From Candidatus Onthomonas avicola (GTDB lineage: Bacteria > Bacillota > Clostridia > Oscillospirales > Oscillospiraceae), in contig DVJB01000048.1 of the NCBI GenBank assembly GCA_018710845.1, positions 1 to 64,000 on the forward strand: a stretch of 64,000 bases of DNA, written 5' to 3'. Shown piece after piece: positions 33,398 to 41,501 of the stretch; position 1 is the stretch's first letter; each line of letters opens with the position of its first letter. Under the pieces are notes generated by a model. That model did no database searches, was not told the DNA's origin, and saw nothing but the letters and a program-made list of their open reading frames with translations. A program made the position numbers and the translations under genes.

Positions 33398-35044
33398 TCA
33401 CTTGTTCTGATGGACCTGATAGCGCTTGATCTTGCGCGTGGCGGTCTTTTCAAACTCGCTTGTGCGGAATTTGATCTTGTGAATCTTCTTGAAGTTGGGC
33501 AGCTCGCTGTTGAGCTGCTTCACGCCCTCCTCAATTGCCTTGCGGGCTTCCGCCTCGGAGAGCTCCGTCTCATCCGGGAAGATCTCCGCCGTGATCGCCT
33601 TGTCCTCCTCATAGGCGACCACCTCCGCCACCTCGGGGATGCGCAAAATCAGCTGCTCCAGCTCCTCCGGGGAGACGTTCTCCCCGTTGGCGAGAATGAT
33701 GAGATTTTTCTTGCGTCCGGTGATGAAGAGAAATCCGTCCTCGTCCAGATAGCCGAGGTCGCCGGTGCGGTACCATCCGTCCTCAAATGCCTCCTCGGTG
33801 GACGCCTCGTCATGGTAGTAGCCCATCATGACGTTATCGCCGCGGACCTGAATCTCCCCGATGCCGTGTTCGTCCACATTGGCAATGCGAATGCTCACGC
33901 CAGGCAGAACCTGCCCTACGCTGCCGTCACGGTGGTAATGATTGCGGTTGACGGAGAGGACGGGAGAGCACTCCGTGATGCCGTAGCCGTTGAGAATCTC
34001 CACACCGAGGGAGCGAAACTCCTTGACATAGCGCGCATCCAGCGCCGCGCCGCCGCAGATGATATACTCCAGATTGCCGCCAAACTTGGAGAGCACGGAC
34101 TGGAAGAGCTTGCGCCGCTGATCAATCCCCACCTTGAGCAGGGCGTTGCTGAGCGCCATGCCGCGGCGCAGGGTCTTCTCCTGGCCCTGCTTGCGGGCAG
34201 TGCGCCAGATGGTCTTGGAGAAGGTCTCCACAAACAGCGGGACGAGGAAGAGGGTGCCCGGCTTGGCGATCGGAATCTCTTTCATAAAATCGGCCAGACT
34301 GGAGTTGATAAAGAGCGGGCGCTGATAGTGAAACGGCATCATCACCGCCGTGACCAGTCCAAACGCATGGTGGAACGGGAGCACCGCCATCACGCTGCCC
34401 TCCGTCGGGCAGAAGTTCTGCACGGCAAAGTTGATGTCAGAGGCCATATTCCGCTGGCTGAGCATGACCGCCTTGCTCATGCCGCTCGTTCCGGAGGTAA
34501 AGAAGATGGTCGCCAGGGCGTCCGCGTCCGTCTCCAGGCGGTCATAGGGGCGGCGGCCCCGCTCATAGAACCGGCGGCCCTTCTCCATCCACTCATCCAT
34601 CGCGTCCAGGCACATCAGCCGGACACGGCCGAGCTTCTTTTTCCCCGTCTCCGCAACGCTGCGGCAGGCGGCGCTGGTGACGATGACGTCCGCCTCGCTC
34701 TGCGCGAGCAGGATCCCCACCTCCGCGGCCGTCTGCTCCTTGGCCAGCAGGACGGCTACGTTGCCACTGGTGACGATGGCAAAATAGGCCAGGAGCCACT
34801 GGTAGGAGTTCTCCCCCATCAGGGCGATCTTCCGTCCACGTACACCGCGCTTGAGCAGGTAGCTGCCCAGCCAGCGCACCTCCTGATAAAAGTCCCGATA
34901 GGTCTTCTCCACCAGCGTCTTGTGCTTTACCATATAGCGAAAGGCGATCTCGTCCGGCACGGTGACCGCCTTCTGCTCCAGCATCTGCCGGATATTTTCC
35001 AGTTTCGGCAGATAGTGATATAATGGATAGTCTCGGTTCTTCAT
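33398..35044 (-). CDS. AMP-binding long-chain acyl-CoA synthetase-like enzyme (548 aa)
   Basis: Acyl-adenylate-forming enzyme of the ANL superfamily. The P-loop-like A3 motif IFFTSGTSGMSKAVMLSQ is near residue 190, FHHAFG near 235, the adenine-binding block LNGYGITECSPVLS near 355, GWYRTGDLGYLDEDGFLFI near 435, the hinge GRKKNLI near 455 and the C-terminal catalytic lysine in EKTATRKIKRY. It therefore should activate a carboxylic acid, most likely a fatty acid, to the CoA or carrier-protein thioester. ATG at 35044 starts normally. It stands alone behind the promoter at 35114-35143. Confidence 0.9.
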   Translation of the reverse strand: MKNRDYPLYHYLPKLENIRQMLEQKAVTVPDEIAFRYMVKHKTLVEKTYRDFYQEVRWLGSYLLKRGVRGRKIALMGENSYQWLLAYFAIVTSGNVAVLLAKEQTAAEVGILLAQSEADVIVTSAACRSVAETGKKKLGRVRLMCLDAMDEWMEKGRRFYERGRRPYDRLETDADALATIFFTSGTSGMSKAVMLSQRNMASDINFAVQNFCPTEGSVMAVLPFHHAFGLVTAVMMPFHYQRPLFINSSLADFMKEIPIAKPGTLFLVPLFVETFSKTIWRTARKQGQEKTLRRGMALSNALLKVGIDQRRKLFQSVLSKFGGNLEYIICGGAALDARYVKEFRSLGVEILNGYGITECSPVLSVNRNHYHRDGSVGQVLPGVSIRIANVDEHGIGEIQVRGDNVMMGYYHDEASTEEAFEDGWYRTGDLGYLDEDGFLFITGRKKNLIILANGENVSPEELEQLILRIPEVAEVVAYEEDKAITAEIFPDETELSEAEARKAIEEGVKQLNSELPNFKKIHKIKFRTSEFEKTATRKIKRYQVHQNK

Positions 35045-35113
35045 CTCTGTGCCGCATCCTCTCTCCTCTGGCGTTTTTTCTGCGCGTCTGAGCGCGCTCC
35101 AAGATATAAATGT

Positions 35114-35143
35114 ATCATATCATACCTCTCTCGGACTTGTCAA
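35114..35143 (-). promoter_or_regulatory. Promoter of the acyl-CoA synthetase gene
   Basis: TTGACA (35143-35138), 18-base spacer, TATGAT (35119-35114) on the minus strand; a second overlapping TATGAT is at 35124-35119. Confidence 0.6.
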
Positions 35144-35191
35144 AACAATCCGGGCCTTTTCACCTGCCCCGGCGCGCAGGCCGTCTCCCCA

Positions 35192-35220
35192 TTGCGCCCG
35201 CCCTGAGATTCTGTTACACT
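35192..35220 (+). promoter_or_regulatory. Promoter of the dihydrouridine synthase gene
   Basis: TTGCGC (35192-35197), 17-base spacer, TACACT (35215-35220), 32 bases before the start. Confidence 0.5.
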
Positions 35221-35252
35221 TTTCCCGTTACAGAGAGAGGAGCGATCTGTCT

Positions 35253-36212
35253 ATGGAGATCTATTGCGCCCCGCTCGAGGGGGTCACCGGCAGTCTGTAC
35301 CGCCGGGCGCACGCGGCGCTCTTTTCCGGCGTCGATGTCTATTATATCCCGTTTCTGACCCCGCGCGAGGGGACGCTGTTTGACCGGCACGACCTGCGGG
35401 AGGCCGACCCGGAGGAAAACCGGGGAATCCCCACCATCCCCCAGCTGCTGACCAACCGCGCGGACGCCTTTCTGGCCGGAGCGGAGCGGCTGGCGGACCT
35501 GGGCTACCGTGAAGTCAACTTGAACCTCGGCTGCCCGGCGCGCACGGTGGTGAGCAAGGGAAAGGGAGCCGGTCTGCTCGGCCGGCCGGAAGAGCTGGAG
35601 CGGCTGCTGGACGGCATCTTTGCTCACACGCCGCTGCCCGTGTCCGTCAAGACCCGCCTCGGCGTGGCGGAGGAGTCGGAATTTCCCGCCCTGCTCGACC
35701 TCTTCCGGCGCTATCCGCTCGCGCGGCTGATTGTCCACGCGCGGCTGCTCACCGACGGCTACACCGGGCCCGTCCGCTGGGAGAGCTTTCGCCTGGCGGC
35801 GGAAGACCCTCCCTGGCCGGTATGCTATAACGGCGACCTGTTCACCGCAGAGGACCTGCGCGCCTTTCAGGCCAACTTCCCCGCCGTTCAGTCCGTCATG
35901 CTTGGGCGGGGGCTGGTCTGTAATCCCGCCCTGGCGCGGATGATGCGCGGCGGCAACGGCCTCACCCGGGAGGAGCTGGCCGCCTTCCACGCCCAGCTCT
36001 ACGCCAACGCCCGCGCGTGGCTCTCCGGAGATCGGCATGTGCTCTGCTGGATGAAGGAGCTCTGGCACTACCTCGGCTGCCTCTTCCCCGACGCGCAGCG
36101 CGAGCACAAGGCCATCCGGAAGGCACAGCGCGCGGCGGAGTACGAGGCGGCGGTCCGCCATCTCCTCGCCGTGGGAGAGCTCCGGACGGAACCGGGGTAC
36201 CGGCGGGGATAA
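35253..36212 (+). CDS. dus: tRNA-dihydrouridine synthase (319 aa)
   Basis: FMN-dependent reductase that converts uridines in the tRNA D-loop to dihydrouridine. TIM-barrel blocks: CAPLEGVTGSLYRRAH at the N-terminus, VNLNLGCPARTVVSKGKGAG with the catalytic cysteine near residue 90, SVKTRLG near 135, LIVHARLLTDGYTGPV near 165 and VMLGRGLVCNPALARM near 220 (phosphate of FMN). The C-terminal helical domain contacts tRNA. ATG at 35253 follows GAGAGAGGAG; a longer frame begins inside the divergent promoter. It stands on its own, divergent from the acyl-CoA synthetase. Confidence 0.92.
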   Translation: MEIYCAPLEGVTGSLYRRAHAALFSGVDVYYIPFLTPREGTLFDRHDLREADPEENRGIPTIPQLLTNRADAFLAGAERLADLGYREVNLNLGCPARTVVSKGKGAGLLGRPEELERLLDGIFAHTPLPVSVKTRLGVAEESEFPALLDLFRRYPLARLIVHARLLTDGYTGPVRWESFRLAAEDPPWPVCYNGDLFTAEDLRAFQANFPAVQSVMLGRGLVCNPALARMMRGGNGLTREELAAFHAQLYANARAWLSGDRHVLCWMKELWHYLGCLFPDAQREHKAIRKAQRAAEYEAAVRHLLAVGELRTEPGYRRG

Positions 36213-36229
36213 CGCGCGGCAGTTTATGG

Positions 36230-36280
36230 TTGACAAGAGAGGGCCCGGGTGCTATCATTAAATCGTAAGTAGTAAGTAAT
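36230..36280 (+). promoter_or_regulatory. Promoter with downstream AAGTAGTAAGTAATAAGTAG repeats
   Basis: TTGACA (36230-36235), 17-base spacer, TATCAT (36253-36258). Directly after comes a short tandem array of AAGTA units (about 36266-36285) at the start of the leader, a possible regulator site or slippery tract. Confidence 0.7.
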
Positions 36281-36344
36281 AAGTAGCCAGTGAATATCCG
36301 TCGTGAAACGGTCCCACTTTTCAAACGATTTCAGGAGGCTCCCC

Positions 36345-37013
36345 ATGAAAGACTTGTCCCTCACCCAGGAATACCTGCTCTGCGCGCTTAACGAGAAGGG
36401 CGCCATTCCCAGCTTCAGCACAGAAAAGCGCACCTGTCTGATCGCCGCGGCCCTGCTGGAGCTACAGATGGAGAACTGCATTTCCCTGCAGGGGAAGAAG
36501 GCCGTCGCCGTCCGCCCCCTGCCGGAGGAGCGGGGCTATCTGCGCCCGCTGTATGACTTTGTCGCCGCCGCCACCTCCTGTCAGACGGAACGAATTTTGC
36601 GAGAATTCACCTTTTCCTTCTCTGACAGACACATCAATGACCTGATCGCCGCGGTGGGCCGTTCGCTGGAGACACTCGGCTGCGCCTCCGCCTCGGAGCA
36701 GGGGCTGCTGCGGAAGAAGGAGGTCTATCTCCCGCAGCGCGAGGCGGTCAATATGGTGATTGACAAGGTGCGTGCCGAGCTGCTGGAGGACGGCGAAGTG
36801 ACAGAGGACGCCGCCGCCATCGCCGTCCTGCTCGACAAGGCCAAGATGCTCCAATTCTACTTCTCCAAATTTGAACAGCAGGAGCTCAAGGAGCGGCTGG
36901 CACAGCTGGCCCACAGCGCCCACGGCGCCGCAGTGCAGGAGATGCTGGATTACGTCGATGGGCTGATGGCTATGGTCGCCATCCTGACGGTTACCGTCGG
37001 CGCCACCAACTGA
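36345..37013 (+). CDS. GPP34 (GOLPH3-like) family protein (222 aa)
   Basis: Bacterial relative of Golgi phosphoprotein 3. The family start LTQEYLLCALNEKGAIPSF is at residues 5-23, followed by LIAAALLELQMENCISLQGK and the helical core ending in EQQELKERLAQLAHSA. In eukaryotes GPP34 binds phosphatidylinositol 4-phosphate and glycosyltransferases; in bacteria its role is unknown, perhaps on membranes. The ATG follows TCAGGAGG. A MerR-like gene starts 12 bases after its stop, implying one operon of two genes ending at 37289. Confidence 0.75.
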   Translation: MKDLSLTQEYLLCALNEKGAIPSFSTEKRTCLIAAALLELQMENCISLQGKKAVAVRPLPEERGYLRPLYDFVAAATSCQTERILREFTFSFSDRHINDLIAAVGRSLETLGCASASEQGLLRKKEVYLPQREAVNMVIDKVRAELLEDGEVTEDAAAIAVLLDKAKMLQFYFSKFEQQELKERLAQLAHSAHGAAVQEMLDYVDGLMAMVAILTVTVGATN

Positions 37014-37025
37014 CTGAGGCATTGT

Positions 37026-37280
37026 ATGTCCCGTCAGAGAAGTATGGAGATCATCCTGCGGTCGGAATATGTCACCATCGGCGAGCTGGTGCGGCTGACG
37101 GATGTCCGCTACAGTACCCTGAAGTTCTACACCGAGCAGGGATTGCTCCCCTTTGAACAGGCAGAGGAGAACCTGACGCGCCGCTACCGCCGGGAGGAGA
37201 GCGTGGCGCGCATCCAGCTCATCCGCAGCCTGCGCGCACAGGGGGAGACCATTCCGCAGATCAAGGCCCGCCTGCTGTGA
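37026..37280 (+). CDS. Short MerR-like helix-turn-helix protein (84 aa)
   Basis: A winged helix-turn-helix of the MerR class only: YVTIGELVRLTDVRYSTLKF and YTEQGLLPFEQAEENLTRRY, then ESVARIQLIRSLRAQGETIP. It lacks the dimerisation coiled coil and effector domain of full MerR regulators (110-140+ residues). A phage excisionase-like fold is an alternative, but the operon with GPP34 favours a small regulator of that pair. The ATG at 37026 lacks a strong ribosome site, consistent with coupling to the upstream gene. Confidence 0.75.
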   Translation: MSRQRSMEIILRSEYVTIGELVRLTDVRYSTLKFYTEQGLLPFEQAEENLTRRYRREESVARIQLIRSLRAQGETIPQIKARLL

Positions 37281-37288
37281 GAGGGCCT

Positions 37289-37330
37289 GCGCCGGGAGAG
37301 GGCATTCGTTCCTCTCCCGGCGCTTTTCTT
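37289..37330 (+). terminator. Terminator of the GPP34-MerR operon
   Basis: GCGCCGGGAGAGG (37289-37301) pairs perfectly with CCTCTCCCGGCGC (37311-37323), followed by TTTTCTTT. Confidence 0.92.
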
Positions 37331-37484
37331 TCGGCGGCGCCAGGCGGGCGGAGGGGCCTTTCCTGTCATGCCGTGTTGGCTTTTCTGCAATCCATCCAGG
37401 AGTGCGGCCAGCTTGTCCCGCAAGTACGGCGGCAGCAAGTTCAGTTGGCAAAGAGGCGTGAGGACGGCATTTTGCCGCAGGCAC

Positions 37485-37520
37485 AAAAAACGTCGGAGCA
37501 AAGCGAACTTTGCTCCGACG
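37485..37520 (-). terminator. Terminator of the tRNA gene
   Basis: CGTCGGAGCAAAG (37491-37503) and CTTTGCTCCGACG (37508-37520) pair perfectly around a four-base loop; on the minus strand six T follow. Confidence 0.93.
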
Positions 37521-37523
37521 GGA

Positions 37524-37608
37524 CGCAGCGGGTGGGATTCGAACCCACGGTACCAGAGGTACACCTGATTTCGAGTCAGGCTCGTTATGACCACTTCGAT
37601 ACCGCTGC
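37524..37608 (-). tRNA. tRNA-Ser (anticodon CGA)
   Basis: The acceptor arms GCAGCGG and CCGCTGC pair, with G as discriminator base, as expected for serine. The anticodon stem CCTGA/TCAGG encloses CTCGAAA with anticodon CGA; a long variable arm (GTACC...GGTAC) marks a class II tRNA; the T arm is GTGGG-TTCGAAT-CCCAC. The 3' CCA is not encoded. It would read UCG codons. Confidence 0.95.
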
Positions 37609-37837
37609 CTGTATGCATCCGGGCGCCGAGGCGCTCGGAATGGGATTATTATGCCACAAGCCGGGCAAAATTGCAACACCCAATCTCAGGCTCTCCCCAT
37701 TTAAGACAAGAGTTAATTTCAGTGGGAGTCAAAGTTGATTCTATAAACATACAAAGCAAGGCCCACTGGCATTTTGGCAGCGTGGCCATTTGTTTTTACT
37801 CCTTCTCATTGTGTTTCCGGGAACTAAATGGACTTGT

Positions 37838-38490
37838 CAACAACCATTGAGAGGAAAAGTGCGAGAAAAAAGAATCCGTGTATTCACCTGATAGAGCTTC
37901 TCGTTCTTCAGGGTGGCGAAAAAGCCCTCTATCTTGGCATTATCACTGCAGCACCCCCGTGCCGCTCATGCTCTGAATGGCTCTATATCATTTCAGTGCC
38001 GCCCAGAAGGGAAGGCTGATGAACTGACTGCCGCGGTCAGAGTGGACAATCATATCTCCGGTGCCGGGCATCTTCTCCAACGCTTTCATGCATAGCTCTG
38101 CGCGTATATGCTCGTCCGTCCGAAAGCCCTGGATACTGCCGCCCAAACAGTTCAGCACGGTCGCCAGGTACAGCTTCCCATCCTGGCATGGAATCTCGGC
38201 AATATCCGTAAGCAGCTTTTTGTTTGGCTTTTCGGCACGAAAGTCCTGATGGATTAAGTTACCAGACCGTTCTGCCTGTAAATCCACCTTAGTTATACCA
38301 TGCACACGCCATTTTGACGGATTGTCAAATGATACTCCTGGCAGATGAAGAACAGACTGTTCTTGCTCACTTCTTCCGGCATTTTGCAAAACCGTGGGCC
38401 TTCTGCAACATCTATGATAGCGATCCAGTCCAGTTTGACGGTTACGCACAAGAACAACAAATCTGGCTGCGAGCTCCGCTTTGAACGCAT
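37838..38490 (-). pseudogene. Decayed IS3-family transposase (orfB)
   Basis: Fragments of an rve-type DDE transposase are visible: VHGITKVDLQAERSG, RAEKPNKKLLTDIAEIPCQD (first Asp of DDE), DMIVHSDRGSQF (second Asp) and SDNAKIEGFFATLKNEKLYQ (Glu region). They are broken by a TGA after FWAALK (about 37986), by a frameshift at the G run near 37960, and by a further frameshift near 38300, upstream of which HLTIRQNG continues in another frame. No terminal repeats were recognised. The gap 37609-37837 shows nothing else. Confidence 0.8.
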
Positions 38491-38592
38491 ACTGCCCTAT
38501 TTCTCTCCACCCTTTTGTGCCCGGTCTTTCGACAGGGTTCTCTTCCCAACGTGCTGCACAGACATCCTCTTTAAATAGCACCAACCGGGAAA

Positions 38593-38616
38593 GAGGCACC
38601 CCGTCAGAGGTGCCTC
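38593..38616 (-). terminator. Terminator after the lectin-domain gene
   Basis: GAGGCACC (38593-38600) pairs with GGTGCCTC (38609-38616); on the minus strand TTTCCC follows. It closes the minus-strand zinc-ribbon gene set. Confidence 0.65.
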
Positions 38617-38652
38617 CGGCTTTGCCTATACGCTTTCCACAAGCCGCGCAAA

Positions 38653-39495
38653 TCAGCTCTCTTCCGAGCGGACAGTGTTCCATTCACAGATGAATCGCGT
38701 GGTGTCGTAGCCGAATTCCGAGTCGTTCCAGGTACCGTCTTCATAGGAAAACTCCGCATAGTCCTCCTTATGGCTGTCCGAGTTCGGCTGTTGCTCCCCC
38801 AGAGCGTTGACTCCCCAATTCTCATAGCTGGAGCTGTCTCCGTCTACCCACTCCCAAACATCCTCTGAGATGGAATCGCTGTATCCAAAAAATGCACAGG
38901 TATGGCGTCCGCCGCAGGCGTATTCGTGCAGCGCATCGTTTTCTTCCTGATCATTGATAACCGCCAGATATCCTCCGCGCTGCTCACAGTAGAGCTGCGC
39001 CTCCTCCCAGCTGGTTACCCCAACACTGCCGTCAAATACATAATAGGTGTGCCCACCATATTCCAGTGTCCCGGATTCCGGAATATCACATTCCAAATCA
39101 TCCCCGGAATTGGCGGTCGTTTCTTCCTCTCCCGTCAGGGTCTCGTCTGTCTCCTCCGGCTTCCCGGAAGCATCTTGTCCAGCATCTTCCGTCGTATCCG
39201 GCAGCGCTGCTGTGCCGTCCTCTGTCCCAGAGGAAGTCTCCGTCTGAGCGCCAACGTTCTCCACAGCGGTCAGCTCCTGATCTTCCGCAAAGGGCAAGAA
39301 CCCCCACTCTCCGCCGACCAGATAGACAGTCAGCACCACCAACAGTGCCGCGCATACAATGCACAACACGCTCAGCAGCACAACGGGCCAATGGTATTTT
39401 TTCGCACTTCGCCCGAATGGCACAAGTTCCGTACCACAATTACTGCAGAAGCGGCCCGTTTCCGGACGCTCCGCATGACATTTGGGACAATACAT
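38653..39495 (-). CDS. Zinc-ribbon membrane protein with C-type lectin-like domain (280 aa)
   Basis: The N-terminal zinc ribbon (CPKCHAERPETGRFCSNCG, residues 3-21) is cytoplasmic, a membrane helix (residues 34-60, VVLLSVLCIVCAALLVVLTV) follows, then an acidic linker to about residue 145. The outer domain begins GHTYYVFDGSVGVTSWEEAQ and has C-type lectin hallmarks: LYCEQRGGYLAVINDQEEND, GEQQPNSDSHKEDYAEF and DGTWNDSEF...FICEW. The usual first-to-last cysteine pair appears present. This predicts recognition of a glycan or protein outside the cell. It is last of five minus-strand genes. Strong architecture call, unknown ligand. Confidence 0.82.
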   Translation of the reverse strand: MYCPKCHAERPETGRFCSNCGTELVPFGRSAKKYHWPVVLLSVLCIVCAALLVVLTVYLVGGEWGFLPFAEDQELTAVENVGAQTETSSGTEDGTAALPDTTEDAGQDASGKPEETDETLTGEEETTANSGDDLECDIPESGTLEYGGHTYYVFDGSVGVTSWEEAQLYCEQRGGYLAVINDQEENDALHEYACGGRHTCAFFGYSDSISEDVWEWVDGDSSSYENWGVNALGEQQPNSDSHKEDYAEFSYEDGTWNDSEFGYDTTRFICEWNTVRSEES

Positions 39496-39628
39496 AAGCT
39501 CCCCCCTCTGCCGTCAGAACCACGCTGCGGCAAAATCCGCCTTGCCAAACGCCGGGTCGTGTTCGGCGATGCCAAAACGCTCTGCACGGGCCACCCCATC
39601 CAACGGTGGCCCGTGTTGTAGTCATGCC

Positions 39629-40702
39629 TCAGCGCCAGCCCATCCGCTCCTCGTAGTTGACAATCACGTCGATATTTTCCAGCTCAATCTCGCTAAGCTG
39701 ACTGGCATCCAAGGAGTCAAAGTTAGGGTCTGGCGTATACCAGCTTTTGCTCTCGAAATACTCAGCATATTCCGGTGTGGTGAAGATATGCCCGTGCCGG
39801 GCATAAATCTCATTGCGTGCGAGCGCGACCTCCTCCCGCGTCATGCCATAAAGTTCGCTCTCAGCGATCACGCGGGTGTCAGTTGGCAGAAGATACTCGT
39901 CTGTACTATCCAGAGCACCACTGTCCTCTGCCTCTGTTTCATCCTCCTCAGACGTCACCACGTCTGACTGGTATACCGTGACGATACAGCGCGCCGAAAC
40001 CCCGCCGCACTCCGCGACGACGGCCGTACTGCCCACTCCCAGCGCCGTCACCGCTGCCGTCTCGCCACTGGCCGCGAGGGAGAGTATTGACACATCTTCC
40101 ACCGTCCAAGTCACTGTGCCGCCCTCAGCCTGCGCCGTGATGGACGCCATCTCCCCGTTTTCCAAATAGAGGGAGCTGACACTGAGCGTGATACTCGGAG
40201 CTGCGTCCTCTTCCGGACTCTCAGACGGCTCTGTCTGTGCCACTGCCTCTGCGTCCTCTTCCGGCTCTTCCAACGTCTCCGGCTCCGTCTCATCCGAGGA
40301 GATCTCCGTGGCCTCTGGCTCAGCGGCGTATGGCCAACCCGTCGTCAGAAAGACGATGCCGACGCCCACAGCCACGACCAGCAACGCCGCCAACGCGACT
40401 CCCGCCGGGAATAGCCATCTTGGCACGTCGCCCTTTCCGCCCTGTTCGGACAGCTTCTGACCACCCAGTTCCTCCATATTCCGGAAGGAATTGCTCAGTT
40501 TTGCGCCGCACTGGGTACAAAATTTCACATTTGCAGGAAGCTTTGCGCCGCAGGCCGGGCATCTCTCTTCCGCCTGCGGCTGTCTGCCCGGACCAGGCTT
40601 GCGGTCCGACGCAGGCGCAGGCTGCGTCACCCGCTTCCCGCAGCCGGTGCAAAAACGCGCGTTGTCAGACAACATCCTCCCACAAAACGGGCACTGCTTC
40701 AT
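39629..40702 (-). CDS. Zinc-ribbon membrane protein with Ig-like and YARHG domains (357 aa)
   Basis: Two zinc ribbons in the cytoplasmic part (CPFCGRMLSDNARFCTGCG at 4-22 and CPACGAKLPANVKFCTQCG near 48-66), a membrane helix near residues 95-118, an acidic linker, then an Ig-like Big_2-type domain (ITLSVSSLYLENGEMASITA ... VGSTAVVAECGGVSA, about 170-245). The C-terminus is a YARHG domain: LARNEIYARHGHIFTTPEYA and YFESKSWYTPDPNFD, a module found on bacterial surfaces with unknown ligand. It lies 24 bases before the next gene (40726-41013 starts upstream on the same strand). It most likely displays a sensor or adhesive head. Confidence 0.85.
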   Translation of the reverse strand: MKQCPFCGRMLSDNARFCTGCGKRVTQPAPASDRKPGPGRQPQAEERCPACGAKLPANVKFCTQCGAKLSNSFRNMEELGGQKLSEQGGKGDVPRWLFPAGVALAALLVVAVGVGIVFLTTGWPYAAEPEATEISSDETEPETLEEPEEDAEAVAQTEPSESPEEDAAPSITLSVSSLYLENGEMASITAQAEGGTVTWTVEDVSILSLAASGETAAVTALGVGSTAVVAECGGVSARCIVTVYQSDVVTSEEDETEAEDSGALDSTDEYLLPTDTRVIAESELYGMTREEVALARNEIYARHGHIFTTPEYAEYFESKSWYTPDPNFDSLDASQLSEIELENIDVIVNYEERMGWR

Positions 40703-40725
40703 CTCCAGCCCTCCTCAATGGTCTG

Positions 40726-41013
40726 TCAGCTCAGCGAACCGCCGCACGCCCCGCAAAACCGGCTGCCCGCCTTGACCGGCGCGCCGCAAGCCGGGCAGAA
40801 CGAGCCCCGAGAAGGCGCTGACCGACGAAGCCGCGTGATCTCGTCAAACAGTGGCAGCAGTTCGGGCAGTGGGTCTTCAAAACGGCCCTCATAGTACTCT
40901 CTTCCCAGCTCCTGATAGGCCCTGGCCAGTTCGCCCGTCTCATCTTTCCCGGCAACCGGAACGGTCTCCGGCTCCTCTTGCCATAGGCCGTAGTTGGCCC
41001 CTTCTCTCTGCAC
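40726..41013 (-). CDS. Small zinc-ribbon protein (95 aa)
   Basis: A cytoplasmic protein with a helical segment (GELARAYQELGREYYEGRFE) and a C-terminal zinc ribbon, CPACGAPVKAGSRFCGACGG. The helical part resembles the N-terminal part of the protein at 41502-42413 (AKAVLERSYATLGRRYYQS), so the two are related. A GTG at 41013 after GGAAGGGG is chosen; the frame is open further upstream but overlaps the membrane protein gene. No membrane helix. Function unknown; role likely inside the cell with the other zinc-ribbon proteins. Confidence 0.6.
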   Translation of the reverse strand: MQREGANYGLWQEEPETVPVAGKDETGELARAYQELGREYYEGRFEDPLPELLPLFDEITRLRRSAPSRGSFCPACGAPVKAGSRFCGACGGSLS

Positions 41014-41062
41014 TTCTATCGCACCCCTTCCCGGTTGGCTTTCTGGCTGTATATTGCATCCG

Positions 41063-41449
41063 TTAGTAAGAACAAGCAAACTGACCAGTGAATAGGCCAG
41101 TACATCTACGAAGGATAAAATAGGCCGCCGCCGCGCCAAAACATATCAGATAGACCAAATTGGGGAAGTTGAAATACCCGATCAGCCGAATCAGCTCCGT
41201 CAGAGCCAGCAGCACAAACGCGATAGACAGCCAAAGCCGTCCATCCACCGCGAAACAGAGAAACAACCCCAGCAAAAACACCAGGTGGACGAGCGGTGAG
41301 AGCACGTAGTAGAAGTCAAGATAGCTGATACTGTTGATGAGCAGGAGGACCGGCTCGATCAGCAGCAACACTGGCGCCGCCGGCAAAATCTGTGCCAGCA
41401 GTGCATTCCGATGCACATAATTTCCCATTGCGTTCTGAATTTCTCTCAT
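41063..41449 (-). CDS. Small polytopic membrane protein (128 aa)
   Basis: About four hydrophobic helices: ILPAAPVLLLIEPVLLLINS, LVHLVFLLGLFLCFAV, RLWLSIAFVLLALTELIRLI and NLVYLICFGAAAAYFIL. No motif is recognised. ATG at 41449 follows GGGGAGAAAA. It is second in the minus-strand set of the signalling cluster, 52 bases after the five-ribbon protein gene. Probably a scaffold or auxiliary membrane subunit; function unknown. Confidence 0.7.
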   Translation of the reverse strand: MREIQNAMGNYVHRNALLAQILPAAPVLLLIEPVLLLINSISYLDFYYVLSPLVHLVFLLGLFLCFAVDGRLWLSIAFVLLALTELIRLIGYFNFPNLVYLICFGAAAAYFILRRCTGLFTGQFACSY

Positions 41450-41501
41450 TTTTCTCCCCTCTCCTTCTGGTCAAGGTTATCTGCCAATACGGCGGTTTCT
41501 T

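Noticed and set aside
33227-35023. Plus-strand frame of 598 codons
   Set aside because: It lies opposite the acyl-CoA synthetase gene, whose ANL motifs are complete; the plus frame has only repetitive, domain-free residues.
36266-36285. AAGTAGTAAGTAATAAGTAG as a CRISPR-like or satellite array
   Set aside because: Only a few imperfect five-to-seven-base units with no spacers; treated as part of the promoter leader.
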